From contig NZ_AUMK01000003.1 of assembly GCF_000430645.1 (NCBI RefSeq), forward strand, positions 558,001-622,000: DNA of 64,000 bases, read 5' to 3'. Under the pieces are notes generated by a model. The model did no database searches and was not told the origin of the DNA. It saw only the letters and a program-made list of their open reading frames with translations. Numbering within the stretch: position 1 is the first letter of the stretch; every line of letters starts with the position of its first letter. The stretch is from Aquimarina latercula DSM 2041. GTDB lineage: Bacteria; Bacteroidota; Bacteroidia; Flavobacteriales; Flavobacteriaceae. A program made the translations under genes and the position numbers. Below, in pieces: positions 8,345 through 16,347 of this stretch.

Positions 8345-8959
8345 TTATTTTTCTTCTTCTATTTTCTCTAATGTCTTTTTAAGCCTATCTATTTGTACAC
8401 TTGTAAAATCAGTTCTAAGGTAAGGTCGTATCTGACTCATAATATTCCCTTCTTCTGGGTAATGATGAAGACCTAAAGCATGTCCTATTTCGTGAGGAGC
8501 CGTGGATGTGAACAAAAATTCATCAGTAATTAAAGCTCTTTTATCTTTACCTATCCCAGCAATAGCAATTGTATTTGATCTTTTCATTACAAAAATGTTT
8601 ATTCTGTCCTCGCGGTAATAATCCTGAGTTTCTTGTAAAAAAACACTAGATTCTCGTCCTCTATTATCTTTTAAATCATATAACTCATCACTATTTAATG
8701 TTTTTACATCGCCTTTTTCTAATCCGATTCCATATCTATGAAAGAAACTACCATTTAAATTTGTTATAAAATCATTCTCATTTAAATTGTAAGAAGATTT
8801 TCCAGACACACCTGATGGCTGAACATATATAATATCGACCTTTATAGTTTTCTCTAAGTTATCCGAAAATATTTGTTCAATCGCGTACGAATCAGAATCA
8901 TCTTCTGCGGCACAGGAAACAAAAATCGATAACACAAATAGTAGTTTTAATAATTTCAT
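8345..8959 (-). CDS. Matrixin-like zinc metallopeptidase lipoprotein
   Basis: 204 residues. Lipoprotein signal with lipobox FVSC at 13-16. The zinc-binding motif HEIGHALGLHH (His156, Glu157, His160, Gly163, His166) fits HExxHxxGxxH, and a Met-turn candidate follows in EEGNIMSQ (Met174), so this is a metzincin, probably matrixin-like and only the catalytic domain. A lipid-anchored protease of this type would act at the cell envelope. It has its own terminator and is monocistronic. A second HEIGH protease lies at 35107, but their sequences outside the motif differ. Substrate unknown. Confidence 0.85.
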   Translation of the reverse strand: MKLLKLLFVLSIFVSCAAEDDSDSYAIEQIFSDNLEKTIKVDIIYVQPSGVSGKSSYNLNENDFITNLNGSFFHRYGIGLEKGDVKTLNSDELYDLKDNRGRESSVFLQETQDYYREDRINIFVMKRSNTIAIAGIGKDKRALITDEFLFTSTAPHEIGHALGLHHYPEEGNIMSQIRPYLRTDFTSVQIDRLKKTLEKIEEEK

Positions 8960-9613
8960 GGCTTGTTGTCTTTTTTTTGATTGTTGATGCTATATCTTAA
9001 CTATATTAGTAAGTCTATTCTTACTGTTATTTAATAAATTAAAATGAGTCTAATCTTTTTAATTAAATAAGCCTTTAATTAAGTTATTACGAGCGTAAGT
9101 AATTATTGCTTGTAATCGTTATTATTACTTGTGTGAGAATGAGTGTGATAATCGATCAATTCAAAGATAGAGAATAATATCACTTAAATAAGGGGGTATT
9201 TTCCCCCATGTATACATATTAACTATTTACAGTATAATACATTAACTTACATTTTAACAAAATTAAATTGTTAACACTAAAACTACTCTAGTTAACTATA
9301 ATCCTTTCGAATAAGCCATACAACAAGGAGTTATGGATTTTAACATTTGAAATGTTAAATTTTACAAATTATGGTTAAACCGTAAGTATAATACTGCAAA
9401 AATAACGCATAACTAAAACACGATTAATTAGTACTTTAACAGTAAAAAACGAAAAGTTTAACAAAATTAACAATGCATTTTAACGACATTATATGTTATT
9501 TCAACGAAAGCAATACGTGTTTCACCTAAGTTTTATCAAAACAAAACACTAAAACACAATATTTTATCCAAAATCAATAAAAGATTACAAACTATAAATC
9601 AAAAAAATATGAT
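8960..9613. other. 654-base gene-free AT-rich stretch with a 21-bp palindrome
   Basis: No credible ORF on either strand. Notable points: a perfect 10+1+10 palindrome at 9339-9359; GGGGG and CCCCC runs forming a 5-bp stem at 9192-9207; the 14-mer TTTAACAAAATTAA present twice, at 9253-9266 and 9457-9470; and many TTTAAC/GTTAAA motifs. It separates the divergent metallopeptidase and rlmF genes, so it probably holds both promoters. Confidence 0.55.
9339..9359. promoter_or_regulatory. 21-bp perfect palindrome, candidate operator
   Basis: TTTAACATTT-G-AAATGTTAAA, a perfect inverted repeat with a single central base, in the region between the metallopeptidase and rlmF. Symmetry like this suits a homodimeric repressor or activator, but no regulator is adjacent. 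Confidence 0.4.
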
Positions 9614-10534
9614 TTGAATATTACTATATTTGACTTGATTAAATACCTGTATCAATTGCATCCAAAAAACAAACATTATTCTTCGTATAATTTTGAAGAA
9701 CTTAAAAACAACCATAAGCAACTATCTGATTATTTAATAATCAATCCGCATAATAACAACATTACCATTGATTTTTCTAATAGTGAAGCTGTTTTGGAAC
9801 TAAATAAAGCAATTCTAAACTATTATTATCAAATAGAGAATTGGGATATCCCCCAAGGATCATTATGCCCTCCCATTCCAGGAAGAGCTGATTACATACA
9901 TCACATAACTGATTTACTAGCCGATGATATAAATAAATCAAGTCTTGTTAAAGGGTTGGATATTGGAGTTGGTGCCAACTGTGTATATCCGATTCTAGGA
10001 GCAAAGATTAATGGTTGGACAATGGTTGGATCTGATATTAATTTAGACTCAGTTTCTTATGCAAGAAAAAACGTAGCATCTAATTCTAATTTAAAAGATC
10101 ATATAGAAATAAGGCATCAAGAGAACAATGCTAACATTTTTAAGGGTATAATTAAATCAGAAGATTATTTTCATTTTACTATGTGTAACCCTCCTTTTCA
10201 TTCTTCTCCTGAAGAAGCAAAAAAAGGAACACAACGAAAATTGAACAATTTGTCTAAATCAGATAAAATGATTAAGCTAGAATTAAATTTTGGTGGACAA
10301 GCAAATGAATTATGGTGCAATGGTGGCGAAGCTTTGTTTATCAAAAGAATGATTAAGCAAAGTCCTGATTTCAAAAATCAAGTCGGTTGGTTTACATCAT
10401 TAGTCTCCAAAAAAGAAAATTTACCAAAGATTTATAAGCAACTTAATAAATTAAAGACCATCCATAAAACTATTGAAATGTCACAAGGAAACAAAAAGAG
10501 CCGTTTTGTAGCATGGAAATTCCCTAAAGAATAG
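9614..10534 (+). CDS. rlmF: 23S rRNA (adenine(1618)-N(6))-methyltransferase RlmF
   Basis: 306 residues. The N-terminus LHPKNKHYSSYNFEEL and the block ENWDIPQGSLCPPIPGRADYIHH match the RlmF family closely. The SAM-binding core is GLDIGVGANCVYPILGA, and the catalytic motif is MCNPPFHSS, the NPPF motif of N6-adenine methyltransferases. It methylates A1618 of 23S rRNA. The start is a TTG at 9614; no ATG is available in frame upstream, and family proteins begin just before the LHP block. It is convergent with the helicase gene, 10 bases apart. A housekeeping gene among accessory ones. Confidence 0.95.
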   Translation: MNITIFDLIKYLYQLHPKNKHYSSYNFEELKNNHKQLSDYLIINPHNNNITIDFSNSEAVLELNKAILNYYYQIENWDIPQGSLCPPIPGRADYIHHITDLLADDINKSSLVKGLDIGVGANCVYPILGAKINGWTMVGSDINLDSVSYARKNVASNSNLKDHIEIRHQENNANIFKGIIKSEDYFHFTMCNPPFHSSPEEAKKGTQRKLNNLSKSDKMIKLELNFGGQANELWCNGGEALFIKRMIKQSPDFKNQVGWFTSLVSKKENLPKIYKQLNKLKTIHKTIEMSQGNKKSRFVAWKFPKE

Positions 10535-10544
10535 TACTTATAAC

Positions 10545-12095
10545 TTATTCTGGTGATCTTCCATGAATTTCTTCAAACTTCTCGTCAAAATTCTCTCTTA
10601 AATAAGAATTAAGTTTTTTCCTATAGTCATCCTTCAACCAAGATAAAAAATTGTGAGTACTTCTACTGATACATTTTGCATAGCTCTGAATTCTGTGATC
10701 AATATCATCTCCTAACATTTTCGCCAATGCAATAGCATCATATACATCTTCACTATTTTCTATACAAATTTTAGCATGCTGAGCTATTGATCTTTCTAGT
10801 ACTACTTTAGAAGACTCTCCTTTTCGCACAGAATCTAGATACGTTTCTTTAATATCAAAATAAACTTCCTCGGAATTTGCAAACTCTGCTCTTAATTCTG
10901 CAGGCATTTCATGCTTAAATTTACTTTCTATATCCTCATCATTAAGGAGCTTATCCATGTAATAATCAGGAGAATTGAATATTTTTTGCCAATCCAGATC
11001 AGCTCCCCAAGGACCAAATCTATGATAGTTATTTCCTAAATCAATAACATTAAATGAAGATTTATTCTTTAAAATTCGAGAGCCCCGACCAATCATTTGA
11101 TAATATAAAGTCAATGACTTTGTAGCACGATTCAAAATAATTGTATCTACCGTAGGTTCATCAAATCCTGTTGTTAAAATACTCACTGATGTCAAAATAG
11201 CATCAGGAGTTTCTTTAAACCACTGAAGTATCTGTTTTCTTTGCTTTTTTGTAGCTGTGTTATCTAAATGCGCGATTGGATATCCAGCGGATCTAAAAGT
11301 ATCATACACATGCAACGAAGTGTTGATACCATTATTAAAAATTAATGTTTTTTTGCCTTTAGAATGCTTTTCATATGCTTGCAATAATTGACTTAGCATA
11401 TTACTATTAGTATATAAATCTTCGGATGATTTTACAGTATAATCACCATTAGACCCAACTTCTAAAGAAGTTAACCCCATGTTATAAGCAAATACTTCTG
11501 CGCGTGCTAGAAATTCATTTTCTATTAATGACTCTATAGTTTCACCTACAATTAGTTCATCATAATTGTCCTTCATTGGTAACTTTATATTAGAACTTAA
11601 TGGTGTTGCTGTAACTCCTAAAATAAAGGACCTCTCAAAAAACTTAAATAATTTAGTAAAAGAATTATAATGCGCTTCATCAATAATCACCAAACCAATA
11701 TCGGAAATATCCAATTTATCTTCATTCAACCTATTGTTCAAGGTTTCTACCATAGCTACGAAACAACTATAGTTTTCTTGATCATCTAAGTTTGCTTTAC
11801 TGTCTACTACTTTATTATCTACACCAAAACCTGTAAGCATATTTGATGTTTGCTTGCATAGTTCTATACGATGTGTCATCACTAATACTTTTCTATTGTG
11901 ATGTTTTAAGTATTGCCTAACAATTTCAGAAAAAATAACCGTCTTACCTCCTCCAGTTGGTAATTGATATAAAAGATGGTAATCCTCTCTAGCATCCTCA
12001 AAGCTTTTAAAAATCCTATTTATAGCCCCTTTTTGATAGCTATATAAGTCTTTTCCTGTTTTCTTTTCTTGTAATTCTGTAGTTGACTCCGACAT
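10545..12095 (-). CDS. RadD/type III restriction-like DEAH-box helicase
   Basis: 516 residues. Superfamily II helicase motifs in order: Walker A LPTGGGKTVIF (about 46-56), Ia VLVMTHRIELCKQ, II DEAHYNSF, III VTATP, IV/V ILTTGFDEP, and VI QMIGRGSR. Size and motif style (GGGKT, DEAH, RGSR) fit the YejH/RadD family used in DNA repair, though the C-terminal 150 residues are not clearly that family. No methyltransferase or specificity subunit is nearby, so a restriction role is unlikely. Convergent with rlmF. It could also be a generic ResIII-type helicase. Confidence 0.8.
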   Translation of the reverse strand: MSESTTELQEKKTGKDLYSYQKGAINRIFKSFEDAREDYHLLYQLPTGGGKTVIFSEIVRQYLKHHNRKVLVMTHRIELCKQTSNMLTGFGVDNKVVDSKANLDDQENYSCFVAMVETLNNRLNEDKLDISDIGLVIIDEAHYNSFTKLFKFFERSFILGVTATPLSSNIKLPMKDNYDELIVGETIESLIENEFLARAEVFAYNMGLTSLEVGSNGDYTVKSSEDLYTNSNMLSQLLQAYEKHSKGKKTLIFNNGINTSLHVYDTFRSAGYPIAHLDNTATKKQRKQILQWFKETPDAILTSVSILTTGFDEPTVDTIILNRATKSLTLYYQMIGRGSRILKNKSSFNVIDLGNNYHRFGPWGADLDWQKIFNSPDYYMDKLLNDEDIESKFKHEMPAELRAEFANSEEVYFDIKETYLDSVRKGESSKVVLERSIAQHAKICIENSEDVYDAIALAKMLGDDIDHRIQSYAKCISRSTHNFLSWLKDDYRKKLNSYLRENFDEKFEEIHGRSPE

Positions 12096-12223
12096 ATTTT
12101 CTCATTTCTAGGGCTGCAAAACTAATTCCTTTTATGCATTTTTGCAGAATTTTTATCATAAAATATGTCATTATTTTTTTACAATTGGTTGTTAAACAAA
12201 TAAAATTGGATATCTCAATTGCA

Positions 12224-13216
12224 TTATTCTGTTAATAATTTGACTTCAAAATGTATTTCATCTGATAATAAATTATTTTTTACATTCCCAAAAATACTAC
12301 CCGATGCATATGTTATATTCCATCTCGTCCTATCAATTATAAATTTAGAGATAAAAATCAGCTTACTGTTATTATATTTTATGTTCGCTTCAAACTCTAT
12401 AGGTTGTTTAACATCTTTAATCGTTAAATCTGCTGTTATTAAAGCATTTGAATCATCATTGTAAGTTACATTTACTATAGAAAGTTTAGCTACAGGAAAA
12501 TTCTCTGTATCAAAGAAATCTGAATTTTTTAAATGATCTACTAACATCTCACTATACCCTCCATCTATATTGGCTATGGTATTCATGTTAATGATAAACT
12601 CTCCTCCAGTAACCTTTTCTTTTTCTTTAAAAAATTCACCACTAATAAAATCTACAGTTCCATAATGTCCGCTAGTATGGAGTTTATTAAAGCCTTCCCA
12701 TCTAATTTCACTGTTTTCCTTATCTATTTTTAGGCTATTGCTGTTTGTAGTTTTTGGAATTGGTTTCTTTTCGAGAATATCAATTAATTCTATATCGTAA
12801 AGCAATGTAGAATCAGGGTGAGGAAATGTAACCTTTCCCATTCTTTTACTTAAGGAAGGTGGGACAATTAATTTTCGTACCTCTCCTTTTTTCATTCCTA
12901 ACAACCCTTCATCAACTCCTTTTATCACTTGATTTCCTCCTACTAAAATCTTTAAAGGTTCTTCTCTATTTCTCGAAGTATATACTATAGAATCATTTGT
13001 GTACTTAGTTGTTTCGTGAATAAGGACTTCTTGTCCTTTCTCTACAATGGGTCCTGAACCATCTTTGACTACTTTATATTGAAGTCCAGAATCAGTCACA
13101 ATAAAATCTGTTTCACCAGAACATCCGTAAAACATTATAAACGCGAACATGCTCATATAGATTTTAACAATATTTACACTCAAATTATTAAGTTGAATTC
13201 TTACATTAGTTTTCAT
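12224..13216 (-). CDS. FKBP-type prolyl isomerase fused to a YceI-like domain, lipoprotein
   Basis: 330 residues. Lipobox-like FYGC at 29-32 after a membrane segment. Residues about 40-150 are an FKBP domain: YKVVKDGSGPIVEKGQEVLIHET, VIKGVDEGLLGMKKGEVRKLIVPP and TLLYDIELIDI. Residues about 165-330 are a YceI domain: EIRWEGFNKLHTSGHYGTVDF, SGEFFKEKEKVTGGEFIINM, the LKNSDFFDTENFPVAKL block, and LTIKDVKQPIEFEA. YceI proteins bind long polyisoprenoid or lipid ligands in the periplasm. The joining of a folding catalyst with a lipid-binding lipocalin-like domain is unusual. It is divergent from the membrane regulator at 13343. Confidence 0.88.
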   Translation of the reverse strand: MKTNVRIQLNNLSVNIVKIYMSMFAFIMFYGCSGETDFIVTDSGLQYKVVKDGSGPIVEKGQEVLIHETTKYTNDSIVYTSRNREEPLKILVGGNQVIKGVDEGLLGMKKGEVRKLIVPPSLSKRMGKVTFPHPDSTLLYDIELIDILEKKPIPKTTNSNSLKIDKENSEIRWEGFNKLHTSGHYGTVDFISGEFFKEKEKVTGGEFIINMNTIANIDGGYSEMLVDHLKNSDFFDTENFPVAKLSIVNVTYNDDSNALITADLTIKDVKQPIEFEANIKYNNSKLIFISKFIIDRTRWNITYASGSIFGNVKNNLLSDEIHFEVKLLTE

Positions 13217-13282
13217 TAATTTTTGTTTTTAATTTTACTCAAACGAAAGTAATTCTGGAAATACGCTACTTTGCTAAATCAA

Positions 13283-13328
13283 TTGTAAAAAAGTGTATAT
13301 AAATTGTAAATTTTCCGTTATTTGTAAA
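13283..13328. promoter_or_regulatory. Three TTGTAAA direct repeats upstream of the winged-helix regulator
   Basis: TTGTAAA occurs at 13283-13289, 13304-13310 and 13322-13328, with spacings of 21 and 18 bases. They lie between the divergent FKBP-YceI gene (start 13216) and the regulator gene (start 13343). OmpR-type winged-helix proteins bind direct repeats, so autoregulation is plausible but untested. Confidence 0.35.
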
Positions 13329-13342
13329 TAACTGGTCATTTT

Positions 13343-14227
13343 ATGAAAAATAAAGTCAAAATATTAGCCACTACTCTTGTTATATTAATAGCGCTATTCT
13401 CAATACATAGTTTTTCTTCAAAAGAAGTTTCCTTTTATCCTGAGAAAATAAAAATTGCGTTAAGAAGTGTTGGTAATAAACTTTTATTAAAAAACAATGA
13501 TGCTACATCTCTTGTCCTACCAGTAAAAGAAATATCTGATCAAACTTTCGAAGTATCTTTTCAAAAAGAAATATTTATCAACCCTGAAATATTAGCAGAG
13601 ACTATAGACGCTGAATTTAAAAAAACAGGAGTTCCTTATGATTATATTACTGAATTAATTAATTGTAAAACAAATGAAGTATCCTATAGTTATGAAATAT
13701 TGGGGCCTTTTAAGGATAATGAAATTTCATGTTTAGGTAGGAATTTACCCAAAAACTGTTATACTATTAAGGTAATCATACTCAACGCAAATACTTCGGC
13801 TTTATATAGTGAGATGGGTAGCACTAATACTCTTTATTTTATTATTATCGTTCTGACACTAATAACCGGATTCACTTTATTTAAAAAGAAGTCTGAAGAA
13901 AACATTTCAGATATTTCTTCTAATGAAATCATTTTAGGTAAACATATTTTTTATCCTGATCAACAAAAATTAAATATTGATAAGAATGAAATCTCTTTAA
14001 CCGCTAAAGAAAGTGAACTTCTCGCTATTTTTGCAAAATATCCAAACAAAATTGTAAAAAGAGAGCAATTGATTAAACAAGTTTGGGAAGACAATGGAGT
14101 TATTGTTGGAAGGAGCTTAGATATGTTTATTTCTAAATTACGCAAAAAACTAGGTAAAGATTCTGAGGTAAAGATAACTAATGTTCATGGTGTAGGTTAC
14201 AAATTAGAAATAATCTCATCTAATTGA
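13343..14227 (+). CDS. Membrane-anchored winged-helix (ToxR-like) transcriptional regulator
   Basis: 294 residues. An N-terminal signal-anchor (about 7-25) is followed by a periplasmic domain (26-160) with Cys pairs, then a transmembrane helix at about 163-181 and a cytoplasmic OmpR-type winged helix (205-293): SLTAKESELLAIFAKYPNKIVKREQLIKQVWED and KLRKKLGKDSEVKITNVHGVGYKLE. There is no receiver domain, so this is a one-component system that senses periplasmic signals. It is followed 17 bases later by the AraC-type membrane regulator. Three TTGTAAA repeats precede it. Signal unknown. Confidence 0.85.
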   Translation: MKNKVKILATTLVILIALFSIHSFSSKEVSFYPEKIKIALRSVGNKLLLKNNDATSLVLPVKEISDQTFEVSFQKEIFINPEILAETIDAEFKKTGVPYDYITELINCKTNEVSYSYEILGPFKDNEISCLGRNLPKNCYTIKVIILNANTSALYSEMGSTNTLYFIIIVLTLITGFTLFKKKSEENISDISSNEIILGKHIFYPDQQKLNIDKNEISLTAKESELLAIFAKYPNKIVKREQLIKQVWEDNGVIVGRSLDMFISKLRKKLGKDSEVKITNVHGVGYKLEIISSN

Positions 14228-14244
14228 ACCAATACTGACTTTTT

Positions 14245-15381
14245 TTGAAGGATTTCTCTACATTCTTAACATACTCTGGAATTAGTACCATTTTTTTTCT
14301 AATGCTACTGCTTACCCACACTTGGAAAAAACGTGAAGCAAACAAACTTCTTCTAAGTATTCTTTTGAGCTTTTTATTTCTTTTTCTAACCTATGCTTCT
14401 TCATATCTAAATTGGAATTTTCTTAGCACCATAGTATCGCCTATCGGTTTTATTGCTCCTTTTGTATTGGGCCCATTAATCTTTCAATACATCAAAACAA
14501 TTTATACATCCAATATAAATAGAAAAAGTTTTATATATAGTTTACTACCGTTTGGGATCGCTTTTATTTTTTATAGTATTCCCCAATATATTTTTGGATT
14601 ACCTATAGATGAGAAAATAACCTTGTTAAGAATTGTTTCTATCGTTATTCCTTTTCTAGGTATACTACACCTCTCCTATTATCTATTTTTAAGTAATAAG
14701 TTATTAAAACGTTTTAAAAAACTAGTAAAAAATAATTATGCCAATTTAAATAAATTAGATCTAAAATGGTTATCAATATGGATTCGAGGATTCATTGTCT
14801 TTTTAATTATTGACCTTGTTAGTGGGGTACTAATTGTTTCTTATCCTATTATGCCTGTTTTCATATACACCAATCTCTTTTATTTAGTATTACTAATTTG
14901 GTATATTGGGTATTTTGGGATCCATCAAACTCAAGTTTTTTTAGTTAATGAAATATCACAAAACTCAATTAAAAATTCAACAAATAAAGTCAAATCATTT
15001 TTTAATTGTGAATCAGAAGAATTTTTAAACCTTAAATCTCAATTACAAATCAAGTTTAGTGAAGAGAAGCTTTTTAAAGAACAAGATCTTTCTTTGAAAA
15101 AAACTGCCGATATTCTGAATGTTTCCGATAAAAAGTTATCACACTTATTGAATATCTGTATGGATTCTAATTTTTATGAATATGTAAATACCTATCGAGT
15201 CTCCTATTTTAAAGAACAGCTAGAACTTGGAGTTGCCGAGAAATTAACTCTATTATCTATTGCTTTTGATTCTGGTTTTAACTCTAAAGCTACTTTTAAT
15301 AGAGTTTTCAAACAACAAGTTGGAATGACACCAATAAAGTTCAAAAAACAATTAGAAAAAAAGTCTCAAAGCTTCCATTGA
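14245..15381 (+). CDS. AraC-family regulator with an N-terminal seven-helix membrane domain
   Basis: 378 residues. The start is a TTG at 14245, chosen because no ATG is in frame before the first transmembrane helix. Seven hydrophobic segments fill residues 5-230, the 7TM sensor module common in Bacteroidota AraC proteins. The DNA-binding domain (about 265-372) has the usual double HTH: SLKKTADILNVSDKKLSHLLN and LTLLSIAFDSGFNSKATFNRVFKQQVGMTPIKFKK. It lies 17 bases after the winged-helix regulator and is followed by a CPBP protease, suggesting a signalling cluster. Target and signal are unknown. Confidence 0.88.
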   Translation: MKDFSTFLTYSGISTIFFLMLLLTHTWKKREANKLLLSILLSFLFLFLTYASSYLNWNFLSTIVSPIGFIAPFVLGPLIFQYIKTIYTSNINRKSFIYSLLPFGIAFIFYSIPQYIFGLPIDEKITLLRIVSIVIPFLGILHLSYYLFLSNKLLKRFKKLVKNNYANLNKLDLKWLSIWIRGFIVFLIIDLVSGVLIVSYPIMPVFIYTNLFYLVLLIWYIGYFGIHQTQVFLVNEISQNSIKNSTNKVKSFFNCESEEFLNLKSQLQIKFSEEKLFKEQDLSLKKTADILNVSDKKLSHLLNICMDSNFYEYVNTYRVSYFKEQLELGVAEKLTLLSIAFDSGFNSKATFNRVFKQQVGMTPIKFKKQLEKKSQSFH

Positions 15382-15444
15382 GTCGATTGAAACATTGTTT
15401 ATCTATTTATTTGCCAATCAAATTAATCTGATAAATAATATCTT

Positions 15445-16290
15445 ATGAATTCAATCTATAATACTAATGATTCTATAACATCAGTTACAAATCAACATCA
15501 AAAATCAAAAAAATATATCTTATTAGTACTTGGTATTTCTTGGATTTTTGGATTTTCTACTACTACACTTTTAGATTTTTCAGATCCTATTGCATACACT
15601 ATTATAACTTTTATTTACGCATTTATTCCAGCTATTATTGCAATTATTTTTAACAAAAACGAAAGAGGATCCTGGAAGGATTTAAAATTTTTTAAACCAG
15701 ATCTCAAAAGTTCATTATATTCATTTATAATTCCTATTATTTATTTTGCCGTCGTTATTAGCATTCAGGTGCTCTTAGATATAAGAATTGCAAAAAAATT
15801 AGATCAGATTAATCAAACTCCATTAACCCTTTCTCTTTTATTGATATTGGGATATCCCATTACAGTATTTCTAATACTCGGAGAAGAAATTGGATGGAGA
15901 GGATATCTTCAAGAAAAATTAATGAACAGTTTTGGAGCTTTTGCAGGAATTTTTGTTCTTGGATTAGTTTGGGGTATTTGGCATATGCCCATTGCGCTTC
16001 AAGGCTATAATTTTCCAAACCACCCTTATATAGAAGCTTTTATAACCTACCCACTAGTAGGTATGGCACTTTCCCTAATTATTGCTTACCTAGGTTTTAA
16101 TCGTTATTCTATTTTTACAGGAGCATTAGTACATGCTAGCAACAATCATTTCGGAGGTACATTTCTCACCTTAACAGAAACTAATAATGAGTTTGCTCAT
16201 GCTATGATTTTTAATGGTTTTTATGTAATAATCATATTAATTTTTGGATACTTATGGAGAAGAAAAACATTTAAGAACATAAAATCTTAA
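15445..16290 (+). CDS. CPBP family intramembrane metalloprotease
   Basis: 281 residues, about eight hydrophobic segments. The conserved CPBP (Abi/CAAX-type) motifs are all present: EEIGWRGYLQEKL with the Glu147-Glu148...Arg152 pair, a GIWHMP block (His180), and HASNNHFGG near the C-terminus. These proteases include Rce1-like CAAX enzymes and bacteriocin self-immunity proteins; in bacteria most have no known substrate. It lies 63 bases after the AraC-type regulator and ends in a very stable terminator. The link with that regulator is inferred from order only. Confidence 0.93.
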   Translation: MNSIYNTNDSITSVTNQHQKSKKYILLVLGISWIFGFSTTTLLDFSDPIAYTIITFIYAFIPAIIAIIFNKNERGSWKDLKFFKPDLKSSLYSFIIPIIYFAVVISIQVLLDIRIAKKLDQINQTPLTLSLLLILGYPITVFLILGEEIGWRGYLQEKLMNSFGAFAGIFVLGLVWGIWHMPIALQGYNFPNHPYIEAFITYPLVGMALSLIIAYLGFNRYSIFTGALVHASNNHFGGTFLTLTETNNEFAHAMIFNGFYVIIILIFGYLWRRKTFKNIKS

Positions 16291-16301
16291 AGACTTAAAA
16301 C

Positions 16302-16333
16302 AGGATATCTTCTCGACACTGAGAAGATATCCT
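16302..16333. terminator. Bidirectional stem-loop between convergent genes
   Basis: Perfect 13-bp stem AGGATATCTTCTC / GAGAAGATATCCT with a 6-base loop. It sits between the CPBP gene and the TonB receptor gene, 11 bases past the former's stop. There is no long T run, but the stem is very stable. Confidence 0.75.
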
Positions 16334-16347
16334 ATTAAATAAAGTTA

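Noticed and set aside
8345..8959. Whether the metallopeptidase lipoprotein and the M57-like protease at 35107 are a duplicated pair
   Set aside because: Only the HEIGH motif is shared; lengths, flanks and linkers differ, so they are separate families.
10545..12095. The helicase as part of a restriction-modification or defence system
   Set aside because: No methyltransferase, specificity subunit or nuclease is adjacent; its neighbours are a housekeeping rRNA methyltransferase and a lipoprotein.
12219..12464. 81-residue plus-strand ORF
   Set aside because: Antisense to the YceI half of the fusion gene, which has clear domain motifs.
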